DNA of 61,110 nucleotides from Candidatus Kuenenia stuttgartensis (GCA_945865635.1 CAMBEP010000028.1:1-61110), one strand, 5' to 3'; positions 26,364-36,262 are shown, counted from the stretch's first letter. Made by a program: numbers and translations. Notes: generated from the sequence alone by a model not told the origin.

Positions 26364-26612
26364 GGGAAAGCGGGCCTTTTTTTTTCTGGGTTTGATACCA
26401 CGAGGAAGACACAGCGATGGAGTGATGGATGAGCTATTTTCAAAAAAAGTTTTCGAATCAGCTCAAATGGATTACTGCAAATCGCCCCCCAAGTTTGTTT
26501 TTTTGGGGCTTGCCGGATGGACTCTGGAAATACTCATTTCAGGGTGATGCCAAAATCCAAAAAGCATGGGTTTGTTGGAGGAAGTGGAATGGAATTCGGG
26601 TCAATGAGATTT

Positions 26613-27134
26613 TCAACCTTCTACAGAATCGGAATGGGCGGACTTTCGACGATTAAATATGAAGCCAACCAGTTCCATTGTGTAATAAATGCTGATGACA
26701 CAGGATGTGACAGTAAACAGGAGGACGATGATAATCATGAACTCGTGCTGGATATGGCTTTCGAATAATCCAATCGGATGCTTGATATGTTCCACGAAAC
26801 ATTCCATGATCAGTCCTCCGCAAAGGTAGAACATGCCATATGGCTGGGATTGTTTGGTCAATGGGTCATAATCCTCGTGTGAGCTGATTTTGCCGGTCAT
26901 TTCCAGGACTTCATTCCGCTCAAGAATCAAAACCCCTATGGTGACCATACGGATTGCGACACTCTCGCAAAAATCGGTAAAAAGATCGGTCTCCAAAAAA
27001 CCGCCTGAAGAATAGGTGGTCATGATTTTTAACACGAGTCTTGTGTTGATAGCCAGCAAGAGCAGGTTGAAGCAGAAAAGGCCTGGCAAGCTGACAGTGA
27101 AGAGTGCGAAATGCTTGAGAAACTTTCGTACCAT
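26613..27134 (-). CDS. Integral membrane protein of unknown function
   Basis: 173 residues with about four hydrophobic segments: FALFTVSLPGLFCFNLLLLAI, AIRMVTIGVLIL, MFYLCGGLIMECFV and FMIIIVLLFTVTSCVISIYY. The loops are polar and short. No family is recognised. AGGGA lies a suitable distance before the ATG, supporting the start. The composition is more AT-rich than its neighbours, which fits with acquired DNA in the 24.6-27.6 kb stretch (SMI1-like gene, repeat, this gene), but the evidence is weak. Confidence 0.6.
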   Translation of the reverse strand: MVRKFLKHFALFTVSLPGLFCFNLLLLAINTRLVLKIMTTYSSGGFLETDLFTDFCESVAIRMVTIGVLILERNEVLEMTGKISSHEDYDPLTKQSQPYGMFYLCGGLIMECFVEHIKHPIGLFESHIQHEFMIIIVLLFTVTSCVISIYYTMELVGFIFNRRKSAHSDSVEG

Positions 27135-27562
27135 GGCTTTTGTCCCTTTGTTTTCTGAATGATGTGATTGGCGTTGGTCTTGTTGACGAAACGAGTCAGG
27201 GTATAATGATTTAGGCGATCAGGTTGATGATCGGATTATTTTTGACGTGCCACGGATCATGTTTCTTTGACCCGTCGGTTTCTCTACGAATGAGGTTTCA
27301 ATTTCCTGAGAGTTGAGTTTCAGGCCGACTGGGGGTGAAGCGTTTCCTGGTGGTCGTCCGAACTATTTGGAATTTGATCCTCATTAAGACTCATCATAAC
27401 GACAACCTTACATCTTAAAAACCGACTTGTGCGTGGCTTGATGATTATAGTCAACAGGATTCTTGTCAAAAAGCAAAATATGCTTTTCTGATTCAATCAT
27501 TGGCTTGATCCAACAAAGTTTTACAATCGTCAGACCAATCCTGCAATCGCACAACTTTCGAA
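27135..27562. other. Gene-free stretch
   Basis: About 430 bases with no frame that looks coding on either strand. It is AT-rich and presumably contains the upstream region of the membrane-protein gene at 26613-27134. No tRNA-like fold, riboswitch or repeat of the window's repeat family was found in it. Confidence 0.5.
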
Positions 27563-27594
27563 TAAAAAGGCACGAGGAAAAATTCCACGTGCCT
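27563..27594 (-). terminator. Intrinsic terminator of the third aldo/keto reductase gene
   Basis: On the minus strand AGGCACG pairs with CGTGCCT and, inside after one mismatch, GGAA pairs with TTCC across a 3-base loop; a run of five T follows. It lies 25 bases past the stop of the gene at 27620-28849. Confidence 0.85.
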
Positions 27595-27619
27595 GATCAA
27601 GATTTTGAATTCTGTGCGA

Positions 27620-28849
27620 TCAGGCGAAGTATCGCTGGGCGCGATCTGCGACTTCGGCATAATCCACACCAAAGGAGCAGCCTTGACTGAGGGCTTGCAG
27701 ATCGGTATTGGAAACGGTTCGGGCCGCTTCAGGCAGAGCCAGATATCGATCGCGTGATTGGCTGAAGTTGTCCTGTTCGAAGTAAGTGACATAGCGGGCC
27801 ACGTCGCGGAAGGCGAACGAGGTGGAGGACACTTTGGAATCGCACGATGGGCAGCCTGGGCACATGGTGCGGCGGCTGGCAAGAACGGCTTCCTTGAGGG
27901 AGTCGAGCACGGAGACTTCCAGAGGGCCTTTGTAGCCATGGACGCATGCGATGCTTGACTTCATTTGGTCGAAGTTGCGAACGGAGTTACAGATCGAGCT
28001 GATGCGAGGGTCGCTCCAGACGGCCTGGAGGATGGTCTGATGTGTTGTCAGGCCGAGTTTTTCAAATTCAGGCAGTCGCTTTGGTACATTGCCGGCATGC
28101 CGCAGGGTCTTCATGGCAATCAGGCCGATGCCCTTGGAATGGCAATCCGTGAGGGCTTTGTCAAATGCGCCTCCACGCTCATAAAACGGGGTGTATTGGA
28201 CCATGAGCGCGTCCAGAAAACCACCATCCGCCGCGGCCTGAATATATTCCGGGCCACCGTGGCATGAAAAGCCAACCATCTTGACCTTGCCAGAGGCCTT
28301 GAGTTTTTCGGCGACTTTGCGGAATACGTCGCTCTTGCCCCAATTGACAGACTCTGGCCCATAAATCTCGGGGCAAAGCTGGTGGATAAAGTAGAGGTCA
28401 AGATAATCTGTACCGAGGGCCTTAAGGCGTACGTCGATCATTTCGAGCAGTTGCTCAGGCCCCTTTTGGGTCGGGTAATCTTTTGAGACCAGGAAGATTT
28501 CTTTACGTCGTTCCGGATGGGCAGCAAGCCACTTGCGATAGATTTCTTCTTCGTGGGCCCGGCCATAACGTTGGGCTGTGTCGTAATAACGCATGCCCGA
28601 TGCCCAGGCGCGGTTGATCAGGCCAGGGGCACTGGTGGCTTCCATGTCGCCGCCCATGGCAAGCATGGGAACCATTGGGCCATTTCGGCCAAGCTTGCGT
28701 GTTGGCAAAAGCTTGACTTCATTCGCCAGATCTTTGGCATCTGTAGTGGTTTTGGCAGGCTCATCGGCTCTGGCAATACTTGCGACAAGTGTACCAACCC
28801 CGACGGCACCAATGCCTTGAACAACCTGACGGCGACTGACCTGATTCAT
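27620..28849 (-). CDS. Tat-exported aldo/keto reductase, third paralog
   Basis: 409 residues. The twin-arginine signal VSRRQVVQGIGAVG is clear, with cleavage near IARA. The barrel has YDTAQRYG, LVSKDYP and YFIHQ as tetrad positions. It is a distant relative of the tandem pair at 4911-7611 and shares their general plan of barrel plus cysteine tail, but here the cluster reads CPGCPSC and the distal Cys is in QGCSFG, so the possible Fe-S site is differently built. It starts at 28849 (GGAAAACACA before the ATG) rather than at the TTG eight codons upstream. It stands alone, with its own terminator. Confidence 0.9.
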   Translation of the reverse strand: MNQVSRRQVVQGIGAVGVGTLVASIARADEPAKTTTDAKDLANEVKLLPTRKLGRNGPMVPMLAMGGDMEATSAPGLINRAWASGMRYYDTAQRYGRAHEEEIYRKWLAAHPERRKEIFLVSKDYPTQKGPEQLLEMIDVRLKALGTDYLDLYFIHQLCPEIYGPESVNWGKSDVFRKVAEKLKASGKVKMVGFSCHGGPEYIQAAADGGFLDALMVQYTPFYERGGAFDKALTDCHSKGIGLIAMKTLRHAGNVPKRLPEFEKLGLTTHQTILQAVWSDPRISSICNSVRNFDQMKSSIACVHGYKGPLEVSVLDSLKEAVLASRRTMCPGCPSCDSKVSSTSFAFRDVARYVTYFEQDNFSQSRDRYLALPEAARTVSNTDLQALSQGCSFGVDYAEVADRAQRYFA

Positions 28850-29245
28850 TGTGTTTTCCGGGTTCACAGTCAATGACTCCTTGTAGGATTAGGGCAGAAT
28901 GCCCCGAGGCTGGTTGATCTTTAGAAACTGAAGTGAGAGGAATGTTTTAAGCTTAGCCTGTTTTAGGATTTTGTGCAACATTACGGTCCTGAGTGTTCAA
29001 AAACAATGTACGATCCGGAGATTTGAAAGGAATGGATATTTGCCTTGAAAAGGCTTGTAAATTCTGGTTTTGCTAGGGTTTTATCAGGAATGATGGCGGA
29101 ATTCGGCCTCTGGTGAAATGCAGATTTGGAATCAATCCACGCGCTTTCACAAGAGGTTCCATGATATAATTTCTATAGGCGCTCAAGTGGTGCTGGTTGG
29201 TCTGAGTCAGTTTGCGACTTTGTCGCTGGATCTGTCCCATCGATC
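28850..29245. other. Divergent intergenic region
   Basis: About 395 bases between the minus-strand reductase and the plus-strand hydrolase. A TATAAT at 29165-29170, about 80 bases before the hydrolase start, is a plausible -10 box for that gene, but no good -35 box is spaced correctly. No coding frame, tRNA or riboswitch was seen. Confidence 0.45.
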
Positions 29246-30094
29246 ATGACCCAAAAACGATACCAAATCACATTCGATCCTGGTTCCGAGCAGGGGCTAG
29301 GGGCAGTTGTCGTGTTGCTGCACGGCTTGCTGCTTGATCACTCGATGTTCAGCGATCAATTGGAACATCTTGCAAAGCAAGGGATTCGAGTGATTTCTCT
29401 GAGTTATGCAGGGCATGGCGGTTCGGATCGGCTTGGCGTAGGGCCCAGTGTGGGAGCCATGGCCGACCAGGTTTTTGCCATGCTTGATGAGCTTGGGATT
29501 TCAGAGCCGGTTGTCATAGGTGGCTTATCCATGGGTGGATATGTCGCGTTTGCAGGCTTGGAAAAATACCGACAACGGATTCGGGGGCTTGTGTTGATGA
29601 ACACGAAAGCCGTGCCCGACACACCCGAAGAGGCGGCCAACAGGCAACGGGCCTGCGAACTGATCCGGCAGGCAAAATCCATCAGTCCGCTGGCGATGAC
29701 CATGTTGCCGAGGCTTTTGGGAAAGTCGACCATGAGGCATAAGCCTGAGGTTTGGCAAAAGGTGGCAAGGATTTTGGATTGTATGGATGTGGAAGCGGCA
29801 TGCGACGCCTTGATCGCCCTTGCCAATCGACCAGATCGACGCCCGATGCTTGCTGGGATAGATGTGCCGACCTTGGTGATTGCGGGCGAGGAGGATCTGA
29901 TCAGTACTCCGGAAGAGATGGAGCTGATTGCCAAAGAGATTGCAGGATCGGAATTTGTGATCATTCCTGGGGTCGGGCACCTTTCAACATTGGAAGAGCC
30001 TGAGCAAGTTGGTCAGGTTTTGGCCCGGTTCCTGCAAAAGTATTTCAATAATGATGGATACCCTGACAAAAAAAGAAGTTCTGTCGATGCCTAA
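29246..30094 (+). CDS. Alpha/beta hydrolase
   Basis: 282 residues, alpha/beta hydrolase fold. The oxyanion region is LLHGLLLDHSMF, the nucleophile elbow GLSMGGYVA holds the Ser, the acid is the Asp in AGEEDLIS and the His is in VGHLSTLEEP. The layout resembles esterases, epoxide hydrolases and 3-oxoadipate enol-lactonases; the substrate is not determinable. There is no signal peptide. Its stop overlaps the start of the RNase D gene by eight bases, so the two are translationally coupled, although no functional link is obvious. Confidence 0.9.
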   Translation: MTQKRYQITFDPGSEQGLGAVVVLLHGLLLDHSMFSDQLEHLAKQGIRVISLSYAGHGGSDRLGVGPSVGAMADQVFAMLDELGISEPVVIGGLSMGGYVAFAGLEKYRQRIRGLVLMNTKAVPDTPEEAANRQRACELIRQAKSISPLAMTMLPRLLGKSTMRHKPEVWQKVARILDCMDVEAACDALIALANRPDRRPMLAGIDVPTLVIAGEEDLISTPEEMELIAKEIAGSEFVIIPGVGHLSTLEEPEQVGQVLARFLQKYFNNDGYPDKKRSSVDA

Positions 30095-31274
30095 CCAGTC
30101 TGCCGGTTACCAGATCATCAATACTCAGCGAGGCCTCGAAGAGCTGGTCGCCCACCTATACGAGTCAGGCACCTTTGCATTTGACACGGAATTCATTCCG
30201 GAAGAGACTTACGAGCCCGAGCTTTGTTTGATCCAAATTGCGACTCATACAAGGCTTGCAGTGATTGATCCAAGGGTGATACCGAATTTGTCGTTGTTTT
30301 GGTCGGCTGTGGTTGATCCCGCATTGCGTGTGGTGGTTCATGCAGCGTCGGAAGATTTGCGGATCTGCAATCTTCAGACGGGGAAGTTGCCGCCCCGGAT
30401 TTTCGATATCCAATTGGCGGCAGGCTTGCTTGGCCCGAGTTATCCCGCATCGCTTTCGTCTCTGGTGCTGCGATATACAGGTCAGTCGGTTTTGACGGGC
30501 GAAACACGTACAGATTGGCGGAAGCGGCCACTTTCACCGAATCAGATCGAATACGCGTTGGATGATGTGCGGCACCTGCTTTTCATTGCGGAGACTTTGG
30601 ATGCAAAGCTGGTGGAAATGGGCCGTCAGGATTGGTTTGTGGAAGCGTCGGAGAATCTTATAAAAGAGATCGCCAAGCGTGATGACCCATCACGATGGAA
30701 GCGACTCTCCGGGATTCATACATTGAATCGACGAAGTCTGGAGATTGCCCGGCAGTTGTATGGCTGGCGTCTGGAGCGTGCGATTGCGATGAATCGGCCG
30801 GTCCGACAGTTTATGCGTGATGACCTTCTGGTTGGTATTGCAAAACGTCAGCCGCGGAGCCGAGGCGACCTGGAAAGCTTACGGGATTTCAATCGCCCCA
30901 ACCTGCTCAAGGCGGGTGGTGAGATCATGGACATAATTCAAGAATCCCTGAAGGTACCAGAAGCGGAACTGCCAACACTTCCGGACCGAGTTGAGGATCT
31001 CTCAGGTGGATCGATGCTTTTGGGCATCCTCACAGCGACCTTGGCCTATGCCTGTTTTCATGGCAAGGTGGCTCAAGGGCTTGTGGCAACAGTGGGAGAT
31101 ATCAAAGAGTTGGTCAGGTGGCACCTTGAAGGACGCCCTGAAACTGAGATTCCGGCTCTCATGGAATCGTGGAAAGCCGAAGTCTGTGGCAAGCTTATGC
31201 TGGATGTGATTGAGGGCCGCAAAGCACTTCGGGTGACTGACCTTTCCGCAGAAGTGCCAGTCACAATCGAGTAA
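30087..31274 (+). CDS. rnd: Ribonuclease D
   Basis: 395 residues. RNase D is a 3'-5' exoribonuclease that trims tRNA and other small RNAs. The DEDD acids are visible: AFDTEFIPE (ExoI), HAASEDLRI (ExoII) and YALDDVRHLL (ExoIII, DEDDy type). A helical HRDC domain follows from about residue 215 (LYGWRLERAIAMNRPVRQFM) and a further helical tail. The start at 30087 overlaps the hydrolase stop; upstream in-frame ATGs at 30051 and 30054 would add 11-12 residues. The strict function as RNase D rather than a related exonuclease is inferred from this layout. Confidence 0.93.
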   Translation: MPNQSAGYQIINTQRGLEELVAHLYESGTFAFDTEFIPEETYEPELCLIQIATHTRLAVIDPRVIPNLSLFWSAVVDPALRVVVHAASEDLRICNLQTGKLPPRIFDIQLAAGLLGPSYPASLSSLVLRYTGQSVLTGETRTDWRKRPLSPNQIEYALDDVRHLLFIAETLDAKLVEMGRQDWFVEASENLIKEIAKRDDPSRWKRLSGIHTLNRRSLEIARQLYGWRLERAIAMNRPVRQFMRDDLLVGIAKRQPRSRGDLESLRDFNRPNLLKAGGEIMDIIQESLKVPEAELPTLPDRVEDLSGGSMLLGILTATLAYACFHGKVAQGLVATVGDIKELVRWHLEGRPETEIPALMESWKAEVCGKLMLDVIEGRKALRVTDLSAEVPVTIE

Positions 31275-31354
31275 TTCGCGGCTGAATTGGATTGGGGCAA
31301 GTGGATACCCTGGTTCTCTGGCGTTTTTTTTCTTGCCCGTTCCAAGGAGTGGAA

Positions 31355-33256
31355 TCACTGAGGATTTGGAGCCCCAGGATTTTCTTCCACAGGCTGGACA
31401 ACGGGCAGCGTTTTGGTCGGTTCTAGAGGTGCTATTGGCCGTTCTTCGGCTTTTTGGACGGCAATCGGTTCCACTTGTGGGAGAGGGATGGAAAGCCTGC
31501 CAGGCATGGCCACAATCTGCTCGCCAACTGTAACTCCAGATTTGATTTCGGCATAGCTTTCATTCATCATGCCGGTCTCGATGGACCGCCACTGGAACGT
31601 TTTACCAAACGGAATAGCCACAAATGGCTTTTCGTTGACAAACATGATGGCGTCTACAGGCAATCTCAAAGAGTCATCCTTGGTAGAGACATCAAACGCA
31701 ACTTCGGCAGCCATCCCTGGCCTGAGGCCTTCGAACCCACCCATGTCGATTGCCACGGTGGCCACATAAGCCCGGATGTCGCTTGAGAACCCCTTGGGCG
31801 GCGCTGGAATGGCCGTGATTTCCGTGACCGATCCCGTCATGGGATTGTCGTTGAAAGCGTCTACCAGGATTTGAGTCTTCTGCCCCTTGGCTATGTACGA
31901 GATCTTGGATTCATTGATCTGAGCCTTGACCAGCATCCGGTTCGGATTGGGAAGCTTAAAGACCGCCTGGCCTTCGCGAACCGTGGCACCTTCGGCAATC
32001 TGGGCTTCAGTTCTGCCCCACATGTTGGACTCGTTGGCATAAACCACAATGCCGTCCCGGGGGGCCGTCATCTTGCAATATTGAATCATCTCTTCAAGCT
32101 TCTTTTGACGGTCCACCTCAAGTTGGTAAGCTTTCTGGATCGCATAAAGGTCGGTGCGGACAGCTTCAATCTTGGCCTGAAGCTCTTTCATGATGCGTGG
32201 GGCCGTAAATTTCTCGAGCCGGTCCTGCATGCCCATCGCTTCTTCGAGCATGATTTTGTTCTTGGTGTTATCAGTAAAGTCGGCCTGAAGTTGGGTGTCA
32301 GAGCGAAACCCCTTTGCTACCTGATCCTTGGACCAAGCCAGATTTTTCATGGATACGGTGGTTCTCAGCTCGCACTGTGCAATGTATTGATTGAGCAGCA
32401 TTTTGTCTTGAGGAAAAACACCGTCACGAAACTCCTCAAGACCAATTTCTGCCACTTCCAAGGTCTTTTTGATTTGTTCCAAGTCGCTTCTGACGCCTGT
32501 GACCCGAATTTTTTGTGACTCAAGGCCAGTCCGGAAAGTCGATGAATCCAGTTCGGCGACCAGGTCGCCAGGCTTTACAGAGGTTCCTTCTGGCAGAATG
32601 CTGATAATTTTCGTGGAACCCATATTGCCAGCGCCGCCCATTCCACCACCCCCACCACCACCGCCACCTCTCATTCCGCCACCACCACCACCGCCGCCCC
32701 CGCCTCTCATTCCACCCCCGCCACCACCACCTCTTGAGGCTCCGCCACCCACTTGGCGAAGTGATGTCATGTGTGGCTGGATATTGTAGGAGAAGCTACG
32801 AATTCGGGGCCGAACCAGAGCTGGCATCGCCGAACCACCACCACCTCCACCGCCGCCTCTCGACCCGCCGCCTGAGGATGCCATGCCACCGCCGCCAGAT
32901 TTTGCGCTCGCGCCTCCTCCGCCGGCTCTCATTCCACCGCCACCGCCCATTGCTCCACCGCCACCGCCTCCACGCGAGCCACCCGACATGCCGCCACCGG
33001 TCATGGCCGAGCCAGTGGATGCAGAGCTGGTGGTACCTAAAATAGCTTCTACCTTGCACTTGACAGTGGCGTTGTCAGAGCTTTCAAGCGAGCCGCTTTC
33101 GACCACAGTGACGGAAATTACCCCTCGATCCACCTTGACCAACTGGACATCGCGGTTGGTCAATTGGCTTTCACGTCTGGCTTCGGCAATCCTCCAGAGA
33201 CCAATACCGCCTGAGGTCAAAATCGCTAAGAGGAGAAGTCGTGATAACCATCGCAT
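31355..33256 (-). CDS. HlyD/RND-type periplasmic adaptor with giant glycine-rich insertion
   Basis: 633 residues. A membrane helix (6-22) is followed by the adaptor fold: the first half of the lipoyl domain (VVESGSLESSDNATVKCKVE, to residue 70), the second half (GTSVKPGDLVAELD, from about 223), a coiled-coil hairpin (about 240-385), the returning lipoyl half (MTAPRDGIVVYANE), and beta-barrel and membrane-proximal domains. Between the two lipoyl halves sits a non-conserved insert of about 140 residues made mainly of Gly, Met, Ser and Arg (residues 71-213). A normal adaptor has a short loop here. No transporter or outer-membrane channel gene is adjacent. The C-terminal about 40 residues are Pro-rich. 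Confidence 0.88.
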   Translation of the reverse strand: MRWLSRLLLLAILTSGGIGLWRIAEARRESQLTNRDVQLVKVDRGVISVTVVESGSLESSDNATVKCKVEAILGTTSSASTGSAMTGGGMSGGSRGGGGGGAMGGGGGMRAGGGGASAKSGGGGMASSGGGSRGGGGGGGGSAMPALVRPRIRSFSYNIQPHMTSLRQVGGGASRGGGGGGGMRGGGGGGGGGGMRGGGGGGGGGMGGAGNMGSTKIISILPEGTSVKPGDLVAELDSSTFRTGLESQKIRVTGVRSDLEQIKKTLEVAEIGLEEFRDGVFPQDKMLLNQYIAQCELRTTVSMKNLAWSKDQVAKGFRSDTQLQADFTDNTKNKIMLEEAMGMQDRLEKFTAPRIMKELQAKIEAVRTDLYAIQKAYQLEVDRQKKLEEMIQYCKMTAPRDGIVVYANESNMWGRTEAQIAEGATVREGQAVFKLPNPNRMLVKAQINESKISYIAKGQKTQILVDAFNDNPMTGSVTEITAIPAPPKGFSSDIRAYVATVAIDMGGFEGLRPGMAAEVAFDVSTKDDSLRLPVDAIMFVNEKPFVAIPFGKTFQWRSIETGMMNESYAEIKSGVTVGEQIVAMPGRLSIPLPQVEPIAVQKAEERPIAPLEPTKTLPVVQPVEENPGAPNPQ

Positions 33257-33629
33257 CGTGGATCACTCCTGCTGAAGATCGCCACCGGGCGAACTTGGCA
33301 TGTCAAAGGCAATGGTGCCGTCCTGAACGGTATACACCGAACGGCATCGAAATAGAGGCTTTACCACTATCAGCGTCAGATTGGTCGCAATGGAGCCCTG
33401 AAATCCGGGCGTGTGGATCCATTATTAGAGATTATCGACAGGCGACACGATCCAGTCAACTCATATCACCCCACCAGCAGATTTTTCAACCCAGCCGAAT
33501 CCAATCACCGGTCCATTGCTTGGTCATGCAGAACACGATGCCTGGGTTTTCCGGCGATCCCGAATTCCGGAGTTGAATCGAGCATGAAGCCGGGATGACC
33601 TTGATTCCACGTCTCTAAAAAGGCTGGTT
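33257..33629. other. Gene-free stretch upstream of the adaptor gene
   Basis: About 370 bases. Short frames on both strands look like shadows. It must carry the adaptor promoter, which was not recognised. Composition is mixed and no repeat of the window's repeat family is here. Confidence 0.45.
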
Positions 33630-33947
33630 TTGAGCGGCTACTGTTGGCTTTGTTCGATTTCGATTTGCTATGCAAGTTTTTGGGGTGGGTCCTATAATAG
33701 TTACGACCGAATCCAAAACTTGAGGTTTTTCTTGAAAAAAAGTCGCTTTGGCAATGGTTTGTTCGATATTATCAACATTAATGAATCACTAGAAAAAATT
33801 CGGAAGAAACACTCAAGTTTCCCGGATTCGTCTTTTGATGAATGCTACCCGTCTAATGGATTGAGCTGGTTCGGGTATGAATCAGTATTGGCTTTTCATG
33901 GAAAAAAGCTGGTATTGCGACTGATACCTGAAGATTTACTCAATTGA
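33630..33947 (+). CDS. Possible small protein upstream of the metalloprotease gene
   Basis: An open frame of 105 codons starting with TTG, with no ATG in frame. The second half (GLSWFGYESVLAFHGKKLVLRLIPEDLLN) reads like real protein with alternating hydrophobic and charged residues, while the first half is unconvincing (many Cys, Tyr and Ser). It ends nine bases before the metalloprotease gene. It may be a genuine short gene, a decayed one, or chance. Confidence 0.25.
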   Translation: MSGYCWLCSISICYASFWGGSYNSYDRIQNLRFFLKKSRFGNGLFDIININESLEKIRKKHSSFPDSSFDECYPSNGLSWFGYESVLAFHGKKLVLRLIPEDLLN

Positions 33948-33956
33948 CGACGGGGG

Positions 33957-35390
33957 ATGTCGGCGATGACGATAGGGCATCCGCGCCTTCGATGGCTTAG
34001 CCATAGATTTGGATTAAATCCTGTTCAGGGCGTTCGCCCGAGTCGGATTCCGCCGTATTCACTGCGATGTGGTGTGGAGTCGCTTGAGTGTCGTATTGTT
34101 TTGTCGAGTTATCAGTTAAGCGTGAATCAGTGGGCAACGGGAACAGGTCATCTGACATATTCCATTCCTGCCGACGGTGTTTATTGGAATCACGGAGTGA
34201 ATGCGATCAACTCCAGTTTTGATCAATTATTAGGTTCTCAATGGAGAACCGCCATTGCTCAAGCCATCAGTGAATGGTCAAGTGTGGCCAATATTGATAT
34301 CGCTCAGGTACCCGATCAGGGGCTTGATTTTGATTACGGTGGTCTGGCTCAGGGCGATCCACGATTTGGGGATATCCGAATTGGTGGTTACAACTTCCAG
34401 AATCCGGTCGTCATGGCTGTGACGGCGACTCCGCCTCCATTTGGCTACACACAGGCGGGCGACGTTCAGGTCAATCTAGGCCTGAACTGGAACCTGGGGC
34501 GGGATTATGACTTTCAAACCGTTATTTTGCATGAGCTTGGACACTCTTTGGGGCTGGAGCATTCGACGGATCCCGGGTCGATGATGTTTGAACAATATGA
34601 GGGGGTTCGCCAATCGCTGGCGCCGGACGATATTCAAGGTGTGCAGGCAATTTATGGGGTTCGTAAGCCGGATGCCTTGAATGCACAGGGGTTTGGGCTG
34701 AGCATGGCGGCACCGGTAGCAATTCCTCAGCCTGTGCTGGGTGCGAGAATATCGATCATCCATGCCCTGAGCTTGGCGAAGTCCAACGAGGCTGACTATT
34801 TTGAAGTCAAGGTTCCTCAAGGGTTTATCGGCGATCAACTGGTGGTGACGGCATCGGCCGGGTCGATCAGCATGTTGAGCCCGAAGATTTCTCAGATTGG
34901 GTCTGACGGGTCGGTGATTCAGGCTGTTTCTACGGCAGGTGTCTGGGGAGCCTCGGTATCGGTCAATGTTGGGCAAGTTGTTCCTGGTCAGATACTTAGA
35001 TTTCGTGTTGATGCTGCGGAATCAGGCCGGTTTGACATCGGTGGATATTCTTTGACAGCGAATTACCAAGGGGGCCAGGTTCCTGTGCCGCCCGTGGTCA
35101 CGGTGGCTCCGGTACCGGTACCTTTGCCGGTGAGTCCGCCTGCGGTTGTTGTGCCCCCAGCGGCTCCCAAGCCTGTACCTGTGGCTCCTGCTCAAGTGGT
35201 TCAGCCTGTGACAACACCGGTGCCGGCCAGTCCGGTGGTCACTAAGCCGACCCGGCCCGCATTTTTTCACTTGGGCCGGCCGGATCGTTCCAAACCGGTG
35301 AAACCTGCCAAGCCAGTCAAACCAATCAAAAAAACGATCAATACAATGGCGAATAAGGCACTCAAGCCCTTGATAATTAGGCATATATGA
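33957..35390 (+). CDS. Secreted metzincin (matrixin-like) metalloprotease with LEPR-XLL-like N-terminus
   Basis: 477 residues. The N-terminus has GVESLECRIVLS, resembling the LEPR-XLL-type segment found at the start of many planctomycete extracellular proteins. A peptidase M10-like catalytic domain (about 60-235) has the zinc site HELGHSLGLEH at about 192 and the Met turn GSMMF. A beta domain with SNEADYFEVKV (about 240-375) follows, then a long Pro/Val/Lys-rich tail (about 380-477), probably disordered or wall-associated. The protease is expected to act outside the cell. The start could be 33957 or 33966; GGGGG lies next to the first ATG and at a better distance from the second. Confidence 0.88.
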   Translation: MSAMTIGHPRLRWLSHRFGLNPVQGVRPSRIPPYSLRCGVESLECRIVLSSYQLSVNQWATGTGHLTYSIPADGVYWNHGVNAINSSFDQLLGSQWRTAIAQAISEWSSVANIDIAQVPDQGLDFDYGGLAQGDPRFGDIRIGGYNFQNPVVMAVTATPPPFGYTQAGDVQVNLGLNWNLGRDYDFQTVILHELGHSLGLEHSTDPGSMMFEQYEGVRQSLAPDDIQGVQAIYGVRKPDALNAQGFGLSMAAPVAIPQPVLGARISIIHALSLAKSNEADYFEVKVPQGFIGDQLVVTASAGSISMLSPKISQIGSDGSVIQAVSTAGVWGASVSVNVGQVVPGQILRFRVDAAESGRFDIGGYSLTANYQGGQVPVPPVVTVAPVPVPLPVSPPAVVVPPAAPKPVPVAPAQVVQPVTTPVPASPVVTKPTRPAFFHLGRPDRSKPVKPAKPVKPIKKTINTMANKALKPLIIRHI

Positions 35391-35567
35391 TTTGCTTGCA
35401 GTCGATGTTCAGGTTAAGATAAGTTTTGGGTTCGAGGGGTCGCCCCTTGAAATCATGATCAAATAAATAGAACATCTGTAAACAGAAACGAGTGGGGGCC
35501 GGGGTCAGTCGGCCCTGACTATAATCTCCACATGACCAGTCATATTGATCAGAAAGCATATTCCACG

Positions 35568-36185
35568 ATGAGTGAATTCACACTTCCGCCTCTGCCTTAC
35601 GATTATGCAGCCCTTGAGCCTCATATTGATGCCAAGACGATGCAGATTCACCATGGCAAGCACCATCAGGCTTATATCACAAATTTGAACAACGCATTGA
35701 AGGATCATGCCGACCTTCAGTCGAAGACGGTTGAGGAGCTGATCAGCAACCTCGATGCCATTCCTGAATCGATCCGCATGGTCGTTCGCAACAATGGTGG
35801 TGGGCATTACAATCACTCGCTTTTCTGGCAGGTGATGGGCCCTAATGGTGGTGGCGAGCCGACCGGCTCCCTGGCGGCGGCCATCGCTTCTGATCTGGGT
35901 GGCTTTGCCGCCTTTAAAGAGGCCTTCACCAAGGCTGGCCTGACCCGATTTGGCAGTGGCTGGGCTTGGCTCGCCGTGGGTAAGGATGGAAAGCTGACCG
36001 TCAGTTCATCGCCGAATCAGGATAGCCCTTTGATGGAAGGTGCCACACCGATCCTCGGCAACGATGTCTGGGAGCACGCCTATTACCTGAATTACCAGAA
36101 TCGCCGACCAGATTACATGGCCGCCTGGTTCCATACGATCAACTGGGCTGAAGTCAGCCGCCGTTATGAGGCCGCCAAGGCCTGA
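35568..36185 (+). CDS. sodA: Superoxide dismutase, Fe/Mn family (Mn-like)
   Basis: 205 residues, the usual length. The metal ligands are visible: His in [11 protein letters not shown], His in [10 protein letters not shown], Asp and His in [19 protein letters not shown]. The second-shell Gln in [11 protein letters not shown] is characteristic of Mn-type enzymes, so the metal is more likely manganese, though Fe/Mn choice cannot be proved from sequence. There is no signal peptide, so it is cytoplasmic. The start at 35568 gives the usual N-terminus ([10 protein letters not shown]); the in-frame ATG at 35532 would add 12 residues. A terminator follows within 80 bases, so the gene is probably monocistronic. 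Confidence 0.96.
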   Translation: MSEFTLPPLPYDYAALEPHIDAKTMQIHHGKHHQAYITNLNNALKDHADLQSKTVEELISNLDAIPESIRMVVRNNGGGHYNHSLFWQVMGPNGGGEPTGSLAAAIASDLGGFAAFKEAFTKAGLTRFGSGWAWLAVGKDGKLTVSSSPNQDSPLMEGATPILGNDVWEHAYYLNYQNRRPDYMAAWFHTINWAEVSRRYEAAKA

Positions 36186-36222
36186 TTGAGGCGATCAGGA
36201 AACGGTTACCAAATTAGAATAT

Positions 36223-36262
36223 CAAAAGGCCAGCCCTGCACTTGTCGGGGATGGCCTTTTTT
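36223..36262 (+). terminator. Intrinsic terminator after the superoxide dismutase gene
   Basis: AAAAGGCCA pairs with TGGCCTTTT, with a CCC/GGG extension after one mismatch and a short loop; a run of six T follows. It is 37 bases past the sodA stop. Confidence 0.88.

Noticed and set aside
31275..31354. Terminator between the RNase D and adaptor genes
   Set aside because: There is a run of eight T, but no stable stem precedes it on either strand.
33241..33576. Plus-strand frame of 111 codons between the adaptor and the metalloprotease
   Set aside because: It overlaps the adaptor start, has no ribosome site and no protein-like pattern.
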